Source: a virus. From it: a stretch of 41,518 nucleotides of DNA. Shown one piece after another: positions 7,947-15,781 of the stretch; position 1 is the first letter of the stretch; each line of letters begins with the position of its first letter. Below the pieces are notes generated by a model that was not told the DNA's origin, did no database searches, and saw only the letters and a list, made by a program, of their open reading frames with translations. Position numbers and translations under genes: made by a program. The stretch lies in the IMG/VR virus record IMGVR_UViG_3300045996_001167, positions 1 through 41,518 of that record. The stretch is one strand, 5' to 3'.

Positions 7947-8276
7947 ATGGTGTACTGCGCGCAGGCGTGGCTCGCGTTCAGCACCGCCGTGCGCCGCGAC
8001 GCGGTCCTCGCCGACATCCAGGACCGGGTCGCGGCCAAACCCCGCTGGGGGGTGAGCGAAGCCGAGCCGGCGTGGTTCCGGTTCGGGGAGCACGGCATCC
8101 GCGTGTCGATGCGGTTCACCGCCCGCCCGGACGCCGACGACCTGCTCGCGAGGGTGGAAGCGTTCGCGGTCGGGCAGCGCGCCCCCCTCCCAGGGTCCAC
8201 GATCCAGATCCACGCGTGCCCGCACGACGAAGACGTCGGCGCCTGCCCCACCCCAGACGCCTCGAGGACGTGGTGA
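7947..8276 (+). CDS. Hypothetical protein after beta-helix gene
   Basis: 109 residues from ATG 7947, four bases after the previous stop. It has a predicted alpha/beta pattern (LADIQDRVAAKPRWGVSEAE, HGIRVSMRFTARPDADDLLARV) and ends in a His/Cys-containing tail (IQIHACPHDEDVGACP). The middle resembles a small ferredoxin-like fold, seen only as pattern. No family recognised. It is followed by a second opposite-strand HNH gene. Confidence 0.65.
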   Translation: MVYCAQAWLAFSTAVRRDAVLADIQDRVAAKPRWGVSEAEPAWFRFGEHGIRVSMRFTARPDADDLLARVEAFAVGQRAPLPGSTIQIHACPHDEDVGACPTPDASRTW

Positions 8277-8293
8277 CGTGAGGGGGGATGGGT

Positions 8294-8878
8294 TTATGGG
8301 TGTCGAGAGCCAAAGGGGCGTGGCGGTTTCGTGCGCGGCTCGTCGCCGTGATGCTTGCGCCAGCGAACGCAGGCCTGGCATAAACCTCGAGCCCCAGGGC
8401 GTACGTCATCGCGGGCGCAATCGCGACAGGCGTAATACACCGTTCCATCCCTGGAAACGCTCCACGCCTTCTCCCGTACCTCTTTGGGGACCGCGCCGTC
8501 CGCTGCGCGCCTGGCCTTCTGGTATTCGCGGTCGTAACAACGGAAGCATCGACCACCTGCGGCGTGTTGCCGGTCGCTTTCCCCACATTGAGTGCATTGG
8601 TCCCACTGCTCAGCCCAGCGACCAGCCGACCGGTTCGGCCATTGCAGGTTGTTGTGATGGCGCGTGTGGGCACCTGGGCGAACTACGACGAGGTTCTCGG
8701 GCCGGTTGTCGTCCTTGACGCCATTGCGGTGATGCACATGCTCGCTCGTCAGGAGTTCGCGACCCAGGATTTGTTGCATGACCCAGCGGTGTTCGAGTGC
8801 CCAGCCGCGCTTATGGAAGGCCTTGCCGTAGAGGCGGATGTAACCCTGCGGATCTTTCCAGCGGCGTCCGGTTGTCAT
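8294..8878 (-). CDS. HNH endonuclease, opposite strand
   Basis: 194 residues. The N-terminal half holds an HNH-3-type core: LEHRWVMQQILGR, then HVHHRNGVKDDNRPENL with the catalytic His pair and Asn, and a nearby HTRHHNN. The C-terminal half carries two zinc-ribbon pairs (CTQCGESD, GRCFRCYDRE; CRDCARDDV, GLCQACVRW), probably for DNA recognition. It sits on the minus strand between two rightward structural genes, a typical placement of a selfish endonuclease gene. The catalytic motif looks intact. Confidence 0.9.
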   Translation of the reverse strand: MTTGRRWKDPQGYIRLYGKAFHKRGWALEHRWVMQQILGRELLTSEHVHHRNGVKDDNRPENLVVVRPGAHTRHHNNLQWPNRSAGRWAEQWDQCTQCGESDRQHAAGGRCFRCYDREYQKARRAADGAVPKEVREKAWSVSRDGTVYYACRDCARDDVRPGARGLCQACVRWRKHHGDEPRTKPPRPFGSRHP

Positions 8879-8900
8879 CTACCGCATCATACCAAGGGCG

Positions 8901-9689
8901 GTGGGTGTCATTTCTAGACTTTTCGACGGGGTCGACGATCAGGTCCAATGGTCGATCGGCGGATGCAACCTCACCGGCGCGCTCACCCTCGCCTGCGTCA
9001 TCAAACTCGACGCGGGCGTGTCGTGGCAGTCCTACCTCGGCAACGACCACGCCACCACCGGCTCGGACCTGGCGATGAGCCGGTGGAACACCGGCGAAAT
9101 CGGGATGGTCCGCGGCGGCGGCGCGGGCGGCGCATCCAAGGCGATCTCGCACTCCAGCGCGGACGGGTGGATGCTGATCGCGGTCACGAAAGCGTCCGGC
9201 ACCACGACGCCGACGTTCCACAAGTACCCGATCGGAGGGTCCCCTACCCACACCGCCGGCGACAGCACGCTCGCCACGTTCTCCACGCAGGCGACGGTCG
9301 TGTTCGGCCAGATCGACGGCGCCGACTTCTTCAAAGGCCGCCTGTTCGCGTGCGCGGAGTTCGCGGCCGCGCTCAGCAACGCCGACATCGAATCGCTGGT
9401 GACGACGTTCACCCGCACCAACTGGCTCGCCAAAGGCGCCGTCGGGCTCTGGGACGAAAACGACGCGTTCGCGACGGACCACACCGGCAACGGGGCGTCC
9501 CGCACGCTGCTGACCGGGACCACGGATGACGCGGACGACCCTGCGGACGCGGCCGGGTGGGCGGCCGGCCCGACCCAGGTGTTCCTGCCTGACGCTGACA
9601 CCACGACGACCGGGTGGACGACCACCCCCTTGTTTTCGAAGATCAATGACGCTTCGGACGCGACCGTCATCACCGGGGCGCTCAGCTAA
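8901..9689 (+). CDS. LamG/concanavalin-like lectin-domain structural protein
   Basis: 262 residues from GTG 8901. The sequence follows the LamG jelly-roll pattern: LFDGVDDQVQWS at the start, ALTLACVIKLD, GWMLIAVTKASGTTTPTFH, VVFGQIDGADFFKGRLF and a late LSNADIESL helix. Such domains bind carbohydrate and are frequent in phage tail-fibre and head-fibre proteins. The stop overlaps the next ATG (TAATG), coupling it to the repeat protein. Likely a virion surface protein, an inference from domain and context. Confidence 0.8.
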   Translation: MGVISRLFDGVDDQVQWSIGGCNLTGALTLACVIKLDAGVSWQSYLGNDHATTGSDLAMSRWNTGEIGMVRGGGAGGASKAISHSSADGWMLIAVTKASGTTTPTFHKYPIGGSPTHTAGDSTLATFSTQATVVFGQIDGADFFKGRLFACAEFAAALSNADIESLVTTFTRTNWLAKGAVGLWDENDAFATDHTGNGASRTLLTGTTDDADDPADAAGWAAGPTQVFLPDADTTTTGWTTTPLFSKINDASDATVITGALS

Positions 9690-11788
9690 TGCCCGCCGTA
9701 GCGGCGGTCACCGAAGGCGGACTCACCGGCGCCGGGACCAGCCTCCCCGTCACCCTGCCCGCCAGCGGCAGCGCCACCGACGTCTACATCGTCATCATCG
9801 CCAAGGGTTCCGTCGTCGCGACGATCAACACCCTCACCGACTGGGGGGAGGTGCTCGACGAGAGCACGGCGGCGGGGCTCGCGGTCCTGCACTACACCGG
9901 GACGGGGGTCCCGGGCGACCCGACGTTCACGCAGTCCGCGTCGTCCCGGTCAGTGTGGGGCGCATACCGGATCACCGGCGCCGACCGCACCATCGCCCCG
10001 CAGGTAGGGACGACGGCGTCCGGGACCAGCACCACCCCTGACCCGCCGTCGGTGACGGTCACCGGCGGCCCGAAAGACGTGCTCGCTATCGCGTGCTTCG
10101 CAGCGGCCGGGGAGCTCGCGGACACCGACACGCTCGTTACGACGTTCCCGACCAACTACACGGACGGGCAGATCGAGAAGACCGGCGGCATCAGCGGCTC
10201 GAACCTCGCCGGCCTGCTCGGCTCGGCCGCCCGGCAGGCCGCCGGCGCGAGCGCGGAGAACCCGGGGACGTTCACCCAGAACGCGTCCCGGGCGTGGCGG
10301 GCACAGACCGTCATCGTCCACCCCGCCCCGACCGCCACCACGGTCGCGGCCGTGTCGCTGGAGTCCCAGCCGACCCCGGACACCCAGACGTTCCACGCGA
10401 TCAAAGCCCGGGCCCGCAAAACCGCCGGGGCCGGGACCGTCACGTTCAGCGCCGCCCTGTACGAAGGCGCGACGAACAGGTCCGGAGACCTCACCACCGC
10501 AGCGTTGACCGCCAGCCTCGCGGACTACTCGCTGGCGATCCCGGACGCCAACGCCGCGAACATCACCGACTACAGCAACCTCGAGCTCCGGTTCTGGGGC
10601 AACTCGAGCACGGGGGACATGGTCAGTGTCGAGGTCGCGAACCTCTACCTCCAAACCCCGGAGGGCACCGGGGCGGTAACGAACAACCTCGCAGGCACCA
10701 TCGCGTCCGCTTCGACGGTCACCGGGACGCTGACCGTGACCGGGGCTCTCGCCGGCACGGTCGCGTCCGCTAGCACCGTCACCGGGACGCTCACCAACAC
10801 CGCGCCCGGGATCGCGCTCGCAGGCACCATCGCGAGCGCCTCCACGGTCACCGGGCACGTCACCGTCACCAAGCCGCTCGCAGGCACCGTCGCGAGCACG
10901 AGCACGGCCACCGGCGCCGTCGTGGTGCAGCGCCCCCTCGCGGGCACCATCGCCAGCGCGTCGATCGTTACCGGCGCCGCAGCGAGCCTCCGGGCGCTCG
11001 CCGCGACCGTAGCGAGCACGTCGACGGTCACCGGCCAGGTCACGGTCACGAAACTCCTCGCCGGGACCATCGCCTCAGCGTCAACGGTCACCGGGGCCCC
11101 AACCTACACCCGGCCGCTCGCCGGGACGGTCGCTTCGGATTCGACGGTCACCGGGACGCTGACGAACACCGCCCCGGGCGGCGTCGCGCTCGCCGGCACC
11201 GTGACCGCAACATCTACTGTTGAGGGCGCAATCACCGTCGAGCGTCCGCTCGCAGGAACCATCACCTCAACGTCAACGGCGACAGGGGCGGTGACGGTCA
11301 CCCGGCCGCTCGCCGGCACCGTCGCGTCCGCTTCGACGGTCACCGGGACGCTGACCGTGGAAGCCGCCGGCGCCAACGTGCTACGCGGCACCATCGCATC
11401 CACGTCGACGGTGACCGGGCACGCAACGGTCACTAAGCCCCTGGCAGGGACGGTCGCATCCACCAGCACTGTCACGGGGGCGGCGGGGAGCCTCAGGCCG
11501 CTAGCCGGCACCGTCACCAGCTCGAGCACCATCACGGGGGCGGCAGGAGTCCGCGCGATCCTCGCCGGCCAGGTAGCGAGCACCAGCACCCTCACCGGCC
11601 ACGTCCTCGTCTACCGGGACCTCGCCGGGACAGTCACCGCCACAAGCCTCCTGACCGCGACCCTCACCAACCAGGGTCCGGTCACCGCCGTAGGGCAACT
11701 AGAGGCCGGGCTGACGGCAGTGTTCACGGAAGGCCACGGGACAGCGGTAACGGCGGAAAGCGGCAGCACGATCACTATCAGCGAGTAA
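9689..11788 (+). CDS. Repeat-rich virion surface protein
   Basis: 699 residues. Residues 1-330 contain beta-rich domains (LPVTLPASGSATDVYIVIIA, WGAYRITGADRTIAP, FTQNASRAWRAQTVIVHPAP) resembling those of minor structural proteins. Residues about 334-663 are some sixteen tandem units of 20-23 residues with consensus LAGT(I/V)AS(A/T)STVTG followed by a variable half. The C-terminal 35 residues are unique. The repeats would give regularly alternating short beta strands, as in a fibre shaft. Translationally coupled to the LamG protein upstream. Probably a fibre or decoration protein for host or environment binding. Confidence 0.8.
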   Translation: MPAVAAVTEGGLTGAGTSLPVTLPASGSATDVYIVIIAKGSVVATINTLTDWGEVLDESTAAGLAVLHYTGTGVPGDPTFTQSASSRSVWGAYRITGADRTIAPQVGTTASGTSTTPDPPSVTVTGGPKDVLAIACFAAAGELADTDTLVTTFPTNYTDGQIEKTGGISGSNLAGLLGSAARQAAGASAENPGTFTQNASRAWRAQTVIVHPAPTATTVAAVSLESQPTPDTQTFHAIKARARKTAGAGTVTFSAALYEGATNRSGDLTTAALTASLADYSLAIPDANAANITDYSNLELRFWGNSSTGDMVSVEVANLYLQTPEGTGAVTNNLAGTIASASTVTGTLTVTGALAGTVASASTVTGTLTNTAPGIALAGTIASASTVTGHVTVTKPLAGTVASTSTATGAVVVQRPLAGTIASASIVTGAAASLRALAATVASTSTVTGQVTVTKLLAGTIASASTVTGAPTYTRPLAGTVASDSTVTGTLTNTAPGGVALAGTVTATSTVEGAITVERPLAGTITSTSTATGAVTVTRPLAGTVASASTVTGTLTVEAAGANVLRGTIASTSTVTGHATVTKPLAGTVASTSTVTGAAGSLRPLAGTVTSSSTITGAAGVRAILAGQVASTSTLTGHVLVYRDLAGTVTATSLLTATLTNQGPVTAVGQLEAGLTAVFTEGHGTAVTAESGSTITISE
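10688..11677 (+). repeat. About sixteen tandem 60-69-bp coding repeats
   Basis: Each unit encodes LAGT[IV]AS[AT]STVTG plus 7-10 variable residues. The DNA copies are diverged at third positions, so this is an old, selected protein repeat rather than a recent tandem duplication. Unit length varies by whole codons, with longer units ending in NTAPG. The last units (LAGQVASTSTLTG, LAGTVTATSLLTA) are the most degenerate. Confidence 0.9.
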
Positions 11789-11804
11789 CAAGGCGAGGAA
11801 TCAC

Positions 11805-12197
11805 ATGAGCAGCTTCAGCGACTACACCGAAAACAAGGTGCTGGACCACATCGTCGGGAAGACGTCGTTCACCATGCCGTCAGTGTGGGTCGGCCTCTAC
11901 ACGGCCGCCCCATCCGACACGGGCGGCGGCACCGAAGTGACGGGCGGCTCCTACGCCCGCAAGAGCACCGCCGGCGCCGACTGGGCCGCCGCCTCGGGTG
12001 GCGCCACGAGCAACGCGAACGCGATCACGTTCGTGACCCCGTCCGCCTCGTGGGGGACCGTGACGCACTTCGCGCTGTTCGACGCCTCCACGGCGGGGAA
12101 CATGCTCGCGTGGGCGCCGCTCACGAGCTCGCAGGCGGTCGGGACCGGCAACACCGTGTCGTTCGCCGTCGGCGACCTCGACATCACCCTCAGCTAG
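11805..12197 (+). CDS. Phage tail-fibre-like minor structural protein
   Basis: 130 residues. The start SSFSDYTENKVLDHIVGKTS, followed by VWVGLYTAAPSDTGGGTEV and GGSYARKS, matches a widespread small phage structural family often annotated as phage tail fibre protein. The end (VTHFALFDAST, AVGDLDITLS) also fits. RBS AGGCGAGGAA precedes the ATG. Likely a virion component near the head-tail region or a fibre tip; its exact role is not known in the family. Confidence 0.82.
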   Translation: MSSFSDYTENKVLDHIVGKTSFTMPSVWVGLYTAAPSDTGGGTEVTGGSYARKSTAGADWAAASGGATSNANAITFVTPSASWGTVTHFALFDASTAGNMLAWAPLTSSQAVGTGNTVSFAVGDLDITLS

Positions 12198-12207
12198 GCG
12201 GTGGGGT

Positions 12208-13074
12208 ATGGAGCGCGTCGTCGTCAACCGCAGCTTTACGCTGTACAAGACGTTCTACGAGGGCGGCGTCGCTACCGACCCCGACTCGGCGCCCACCGTC
12301 ACCGTCACGCGCGCCGACGGGACCGCCGTCACCGCGGGCGCCGTGACGGATGAGACGGCGGCGGGGACGTGGAGCGTCACCGTCCCCGCGTCCGCGAACG
12401 GCCTCCTGGACACGCTGACGGTGGATTGGGCCGCCCTGGTGAACGGGGAGTCGCAGGAGTACATCGACACCGTCGAGGTCGCCGGCGGGACCTTGTTCAC
12501 CCTCGCGGAGTTCCGGGCGCTCGGGTCGGCGTACGCGAACACCACGAACTACCCCGACAGCAAGGTCGTAGACGCCCGCACGGAAGCCGAGCAGGAGCTT
12601 GAGGGCGCGTGCGGCATCCCGTTCGTGCCACGGTACGCCCGGGAAACGATCAGCGGCGAAGGCGCGACGGTCCTGCGGATCGGCGCGTGGTTCGGCGGAC
12701 GCTTGCACGACGGGACACCCGTTCATTCGGTGCTGCGGTCGGCGACGGTCGACGGGACGGCGCTCACGGTCGGAGATGTCACCCTGGACGGTGGCGGCCT
12801 GTACTACCCGGGCGGGTGGACGCGCGGATACCGGAACATCACCGTCGTGTACGAGTACGGGGCGGCGTACGTTCCCAACCCGGTCAAGCGTGCCGGCCTG
12901 TTGCTCGCTAAGCAGAAGCTCACCCCGGGCGCCGCGGACGACCGGGCAATCAACATGAGCAACGACACCGGGACGTACGCGCTCATGCAGGCGGGTGTCC
13001 GCGGCCACCAGTTCAGCATTCCGTTCGTGCAGGCTGTCGCGGACGCGTACGACATGAGGGTCGGGGTCGCGTGA
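12208..13074 (+). CDS. Head-tail connector protein with N-terminal beta domain
   Basis: 288 residues. The first ~95 residues look like a beta-sandwich (RSFTLYKTFYEGG, PTVTVTRADGTAV, GTWSVTVPASANGLLDTLTV). From about residue 98 the sequence (LFTLAEFRALGSAYANTTNY, DARTEAEQELEGACGIPFV) follows the pattern of phage head-tail connector (gp6/gp15-like) proteins. It continues with PVKRAGLLLAKQKLTPG and a final helix. Connectors bind beneath the portal. The fused N-terminal domain is less usual. The stop overlaps a GTG-started small frame. Confidence 0.72.
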   Translation: MERVVVNRSFTLYKTFYEGGVATDPDSAPTVTVTRADGTAVTAGAVTDETAAGTWSVTVPASANGLLDTLTVDWAALVNGESQEYIDTVEVAGGTLFTLAEFRALGSAYANTTNYPDSKVVDARTEAEQELEGACGIPFVPRYARETISGEGATVLRIGAWFGGRLHDGTPVHSVLRSATVDGTALTVGDVTLDGGGLYYPGGWTRGYRNITVVYEYGAAYVPNPVKRAGLLLAKQKLTPGAADDRAINMSNDTGTYALMQAGVRGHQFSIPFVQAVADAYDMRVGVA

Positions 13075-13184
13075 CGCTCGAGGAGAAACTGTTCCGGCTT
13101 CACCGTGACGGCGGCACGCTCACCTGGCGTCGGTCTGACGGGACCGTCAAGGTCTACGACCTGCTGCCCGGGAAGGCGGCTTGA
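13071..13184 (+). CDS. Small head-tail region ORF
   Basis: 37 residues from a GTG overlapping the connector stop (GTGA), ending in a TGA that overlaps the next ATG. The product begins VTLEEKLFRLHRDGGTLTW and continues with RRSDGTVKVYDLLPGK. Tight coupling at both ends and full use of the gap support it as real. Function unknown; short proteins here may act as head-closure factors. Confidence 0.55.
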   Translation: MTLEEKLFRLHRDGGTLTWRRSDGTVKVYDLLPGKAA

Positions 13185-13624
13185 TGGCTACCCGGGTCGT
13201 TGACGCCAAGGTCGCCCTCGTCGCGCTCCTCCAAGCCGTCACCTACCCCGGCACCCAGCCGGAAATCAAGTACGGGCAGCCGACCGAAGGGGAGGACGCC
13301 CCGTTCAACGGGGAGATGATCTTTCTCGGCGAGTCCCGCGCGAACGCCGCGCCGGTCGGGAACAACCGGCGGCGCGACGAGACGTTCAACCTCCGGTTCG
13401 TCGTCGACGTCGACCACGCCGGCGACGACGAGCAGACCACCGAAGCCAGGGCGTGGGAACTCCATGAGGCCGCGGAGAACGCCGTCTGGGATGACCCGAC
13501 GATCGGCGGGACCGTGCAGCGCGTGGAACGTGTCGAGACGACGCAGGTGAACGTCCCGAAGCCGCAGGCGTGGCGTACCCAGCTTGTCGCTGATGTGACG
13601 GTCGTCGCAGCGCCCGTCTACTGA
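13184..13624 (+). CDS. Tail terminator-like protein (putative)
   Basis: 146 residues from ATG 13184 (TGATG overlap). Alpha/beta sequence with DAKVALVALLQAVTYPGTQ, VDVDHAGDDEQTTEARAWEL and TTQVNVPKPQAWRTQLVADV. Position after the connector and before the tail tube, and the helix followed by paired strands, fit the tail-terminator family (HK97 gp10 or lambda gpU-like). That family caps the tail tube and joins it to the head. Motif evidence is weak; the context carries the call. Confidence 0.62.
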   Translation: MATRVVDAKVALVALLQAVTYPGTQPEIKYGQPTEGEDAPFNGEMIFLGESRANAAPVGNNRRRDETFNLRFVVDVDHAGDDEQTTEARAWELHEAAENAVWDDPTIGGTVQRVERVETTQVNVPKPQAWRTQLVADVTVVAAPVY

Positions 13625-13661
13625 GTGTTGTCCCCGAGTCCCGTCTAGGAGGCGGTTCTAT

Positions 13662-13889
13662 ATGAGCAAGCGTGCCCGCTTCGACGGGCCAGCAGAAGCA
13701 GCCCCCGTCCACTGGCCTCCCGGCGAGGTGTACCCGGAGAAGGTGTGGACCGTCGAGAAGGGCCACTACCTGCCTGACGACGCCCCCGCGGCGCTCCGTG
13801 ACGAGCTGACCGCCGGCCCGTACTGGACCGAGGTCGACTACACGCCCCCCGGCAAGGCCAAGGGCGACAGCAAGGACGGTGACAAGTAG
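13662..13889 (+). CDS. Hypothetical protein before tail tube
   Basis: 75 residues. It contains Trp/Pro-rich segments (PVHWPPGEVYPEKVWTVEKG) and a charged Lys/Asp tail (KAKGDSKDGDK). RBS AGGAGG lies upstream of the ATG. It ends two bases before the tail tube gene. No family recognised; proteins of this size in this place are often tail-associated. Confidence 0.65.
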   Translation: MSKRARFDGPAEAAPVHWPPGEVYPEKVWTVEKGHYLPDDAPAALRDELTAGPYWTEVDYTPPGKAKGDSKDGDK

Positions 13890-13891
13890 CC

Positions 13892-14854
13892 ATGGCTACC
13901 GGCAACGACTCAAGAATCGCGATCAGCAAAGAGGTCACGTACGGCACCCGGGTCGCCCCGGCGAGGTTCTTCCCGTTCACGTCCGAAACCCTGGCGTACA
14001 CGTACCAGAAGTACGAGAGCCAGGCGCTCGGCGTCGGCAGGTGGACCCGGCCGAAGATCCGGACCACGAGCGGCGGTGAGGGCGCGATCGCGGGAGAGGT
14101 CCCCACCACGGGGTTCGGGTTCTTCCTCGACGCGCTCCACGGCAACGCGGTCACCCCGGTGCAGCAGGCCGCGACGACGGCGTACCTGCAGACGCACACC
14201 CTGGACACGCCACCGTCGAAGTCGTACAGCATCCAGGTGCAGACGCCGCCGATCAACTCGAGCACCCTCGTCCCGCACGACCTGCTCGGCGTCATGTTCG
14301 GCAGCATCGAACTGTCGTGGGATCAGGTGCTCACGTTCAGCATGAGCGGCAGCATCCAGAACCTCGACATCGCGCAGTCGAACGTGTCCTACGTGGCACC
14401 GACCGGCTGGAGCATGCTGTCGTTCCGTGGCGGCTCGCTCAGCATCGGCGGCGTGTCGCAGACCGAGCTGATCGGCGGCGGCAACCTCACGATCGGGACG
14501 GAGCTCCGCACCGGGGTGCACTACCTCGGCTCGGGCGGGCTGATGGCGAAGCCGGTGGAGAACGCGAAGCCGGCGGCGTCCGGGAGCGTGACGGCGGACT
14601 TCACGGGGAACACGCACCTGTCGCGGACGATCAACGACACGATCGCTGACGTGGTCCTCAGGTTCGAGGGTGCGACGATCGCGAGCACGTACGAGTACGC
14701 GTTGGAGGTCACGATCCCGGACTGCGAGTTCACGTCGCCCAGACCTACGGTGGAGGGCCCCGGGCCGGTCGCTCAGCCGATCAGCTTCAGCAACGCGTCC
14801 ACGACCGGGGACCCGGTGGTCATCACATACACCAGCACCGACACCGTCATCTGA
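13892..14854 (+). CDS. Major tail tube protein
   Basis: 320 residues. The start (DSRIAISKEVTYGTRVAP, then RFFPFTSETLAY) and the later GRWTRPKIRTTSGGEGAI and GFGFFLDALHGNA are typical of the phage tail tube family. A C-terminal Ig-like region (TNHL-type loop, YEYALEVTIPDCEF) follows. It polymerises into the tail lumen around the tape measure. Placed between terminator-like protein and tail chaperones as expected. Confidence 0.87.
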   Translation: MATGNDSRIAISKEVTYGTRVAPARFFPFTSETLAYTYQKYESQALGVGRWTRPKIRTTSGGEGAIAGEVPTTGFGFFLDALHGNAVTPVQQAATTAYLQTHTLDTPPSKSYSIQVQTPPINSSTLVPHDLLGVMFGSIELSWDQVLTFSMSGSIQNLDIAQSNVSYVAPTGWSMLSFRGGSLSIGGVSQTELIGGGNLTIGTELRTGVHYLGSGGLMAKPVENAKPAASGSVTADFTGNTHLSRTINDTIADVVLRFEGATIASTYEYALEVTIPDCEFTSPRPTVEGPGPVAQPISFSNASTTGDPVVITYTSTDTVI

Positions 14855-14857
14855 TCG

Positions 14858-15250
14858 GTGATGGAGGCGCAGATCCGGACGGACGGGCTGCGCGACCTCC
14901 GCCGTGACTTCAAGCGCGTCGACCGTGACATCGACCGGGGACTGGTCGGTGACTTGCGGGACGAGGTCGCGAAGGTTGCGGCGGAAGCGTCCATGCTGGC
15001 ACCCCGCCGCACGGGGGCGCTGGCCGGGTCGTACCGGCCGTTCGTGACGATGCGGGCGGCAGGTATCCGGTCACGGCTCCCTTACGCCGGCGTCCACGAG
15101 TACGGCGGGACGATCAGCCCGCGCGGGGCGGACATCGTCATCCGCCGGTCTGAGCCGGTCACCCGCGCGGTCGCGAGGCAGGAGGACGCGATCGTTGACG
15201 GGTTCGGCGACGCGGTCGAGAAGGCCGCCCGCCGCGCCGGCTGGCACTAG
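14858..15250 (+). CDS. HK97 gp10-like tail completion/neck protein
   Basis: 130 residues from GTG 14858; an ATG follows as the next codon. The family pattern is clear: GLRDLRRDFKRVDRDI, APRRTGALAGSYRP and LPYAGVHEYGG, then ISPRGADIVIRRSEPVTRA. HK97 gp10/SPP1 gp16-17-like proteins act at the head-tail interface or in tail completion. It sits unusually after the tail tube instead of before it. Confidence in the family is good, the exact role less so. Confidence 0.8.
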   Translation: MMEAQIRTDGLRDLRRDFKRVDRDIDRGLVGDLRDEVAKVAAEASMLAPRRTGALAGSYRPFVTMRAAGIRSRLPYAGVHEYGGTISPRGADIVIRRSEPVTRAVARQEDAIVDGFGDAVEKAARRAGWH

Positions 15251-15287
15251 AGCAGCACCTACCACCCCCACCCGAAGGAGCAGCACT

Positions 15288-15644
15288 ATGAGCGAGGCCG
15301 AAAAGCCTCTGTCCCTGGGCGCCGTTGACCCGGCGTCCCGGCCTGTCGTTGACGTGTTCGGAAAGGCGTACCGCCTCAAGGCGGTCACCCGGTCCGTGCA
15401 GAAGGCGCTCGACAAGGTCGAGAAGGACATCAGGGCGTTCTACGCCGACGATGACGCAGACGGCGAGAAGTTCGCGGTCCTGGTCGCGTCAGCGTTGGAT
15501 GAGCTGCTCGACCCGGACGGTGACAACCGGACACGGGCGAAGACGCTGATCGTGGAGAAGTGGAAGGCGGACGAGCTGCCGATCGACGAGCTCCGCCGGT
15601 TCTTTGACGGTGTGCAGGAGCGCGCCGTCGCCCGCCCTACCTGA
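15288..15644 (+). CDS. Tail assembly chaperone, short form
   Basis: 118 residues from ATG 15288, RBS AAGGAGC. Acidic helical protein (TRSVQKALDKVEKDIRAFYA, FAVLVASALDELLDPDGDN, LPIDELRRFFDGVQERA). Position between tail tube and tape measure is that of lambda gpG-like chaperones, which keep the tape measure soluble during tail assembly. The C-terminus is followed in the -1 frame by an open extension to the tape measure start, so the classic G/GT frameshift arrangement is likely. Confidence 0.8.
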   Translation: MSEAEKPLSLGAVDPASRPVVDVFGKAYRLKAVTRSVQKALDKVEKDIRAFYADDDADGEKFAVLVASALDELLDPDGDNRTRAKTLIVEKWKADELPIDELRRFFDGVQERAVARPT

Positions 15645-15781
15645 CCGACCCGGAACTCGAGGAGCTTTACGTGCTCGCACGGTTCTTCCACATCAGCGCA
15701 CATGACGCCTTGTACGTGCGCCCCGCGTGGGAGCTCGACAACCTGCTGGCACGTCACGCCCGCGAAGAAGGGGCGGAGTAG
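15638..15781 (+). CDS. Tail assembly chaperone frameshift extension (-1 frame)
   Basis: The -1 frame is open from 15608 and ends at TAG 15779-15781, directly against the tape measure ATG. From 15638 it encodes YLTDPELEELYVLARFFHIS, then AHDALYVRPAWELDNLL and a charged end. This looks like a real, helical T-like domain. A -1 slip between 15608 and 15644 would fuse it to the short form. I see no canonical X-XXY-YYZ heptamer, only the CCC/CCT overlap at 15633-15638. A separate GTG start at 15671 is the alternative. Confidence 0.65.
   Translation, partial: YLTDPELEELYVLARFFHISAHDALYVRPAWELDNLLARHAREEGAE

Noticed and set aside
10688-11677. CRISPR array
   Set aside because: Repeat period is 60-69 bp in multiples of three, fully coding, with diverged DNA copies.
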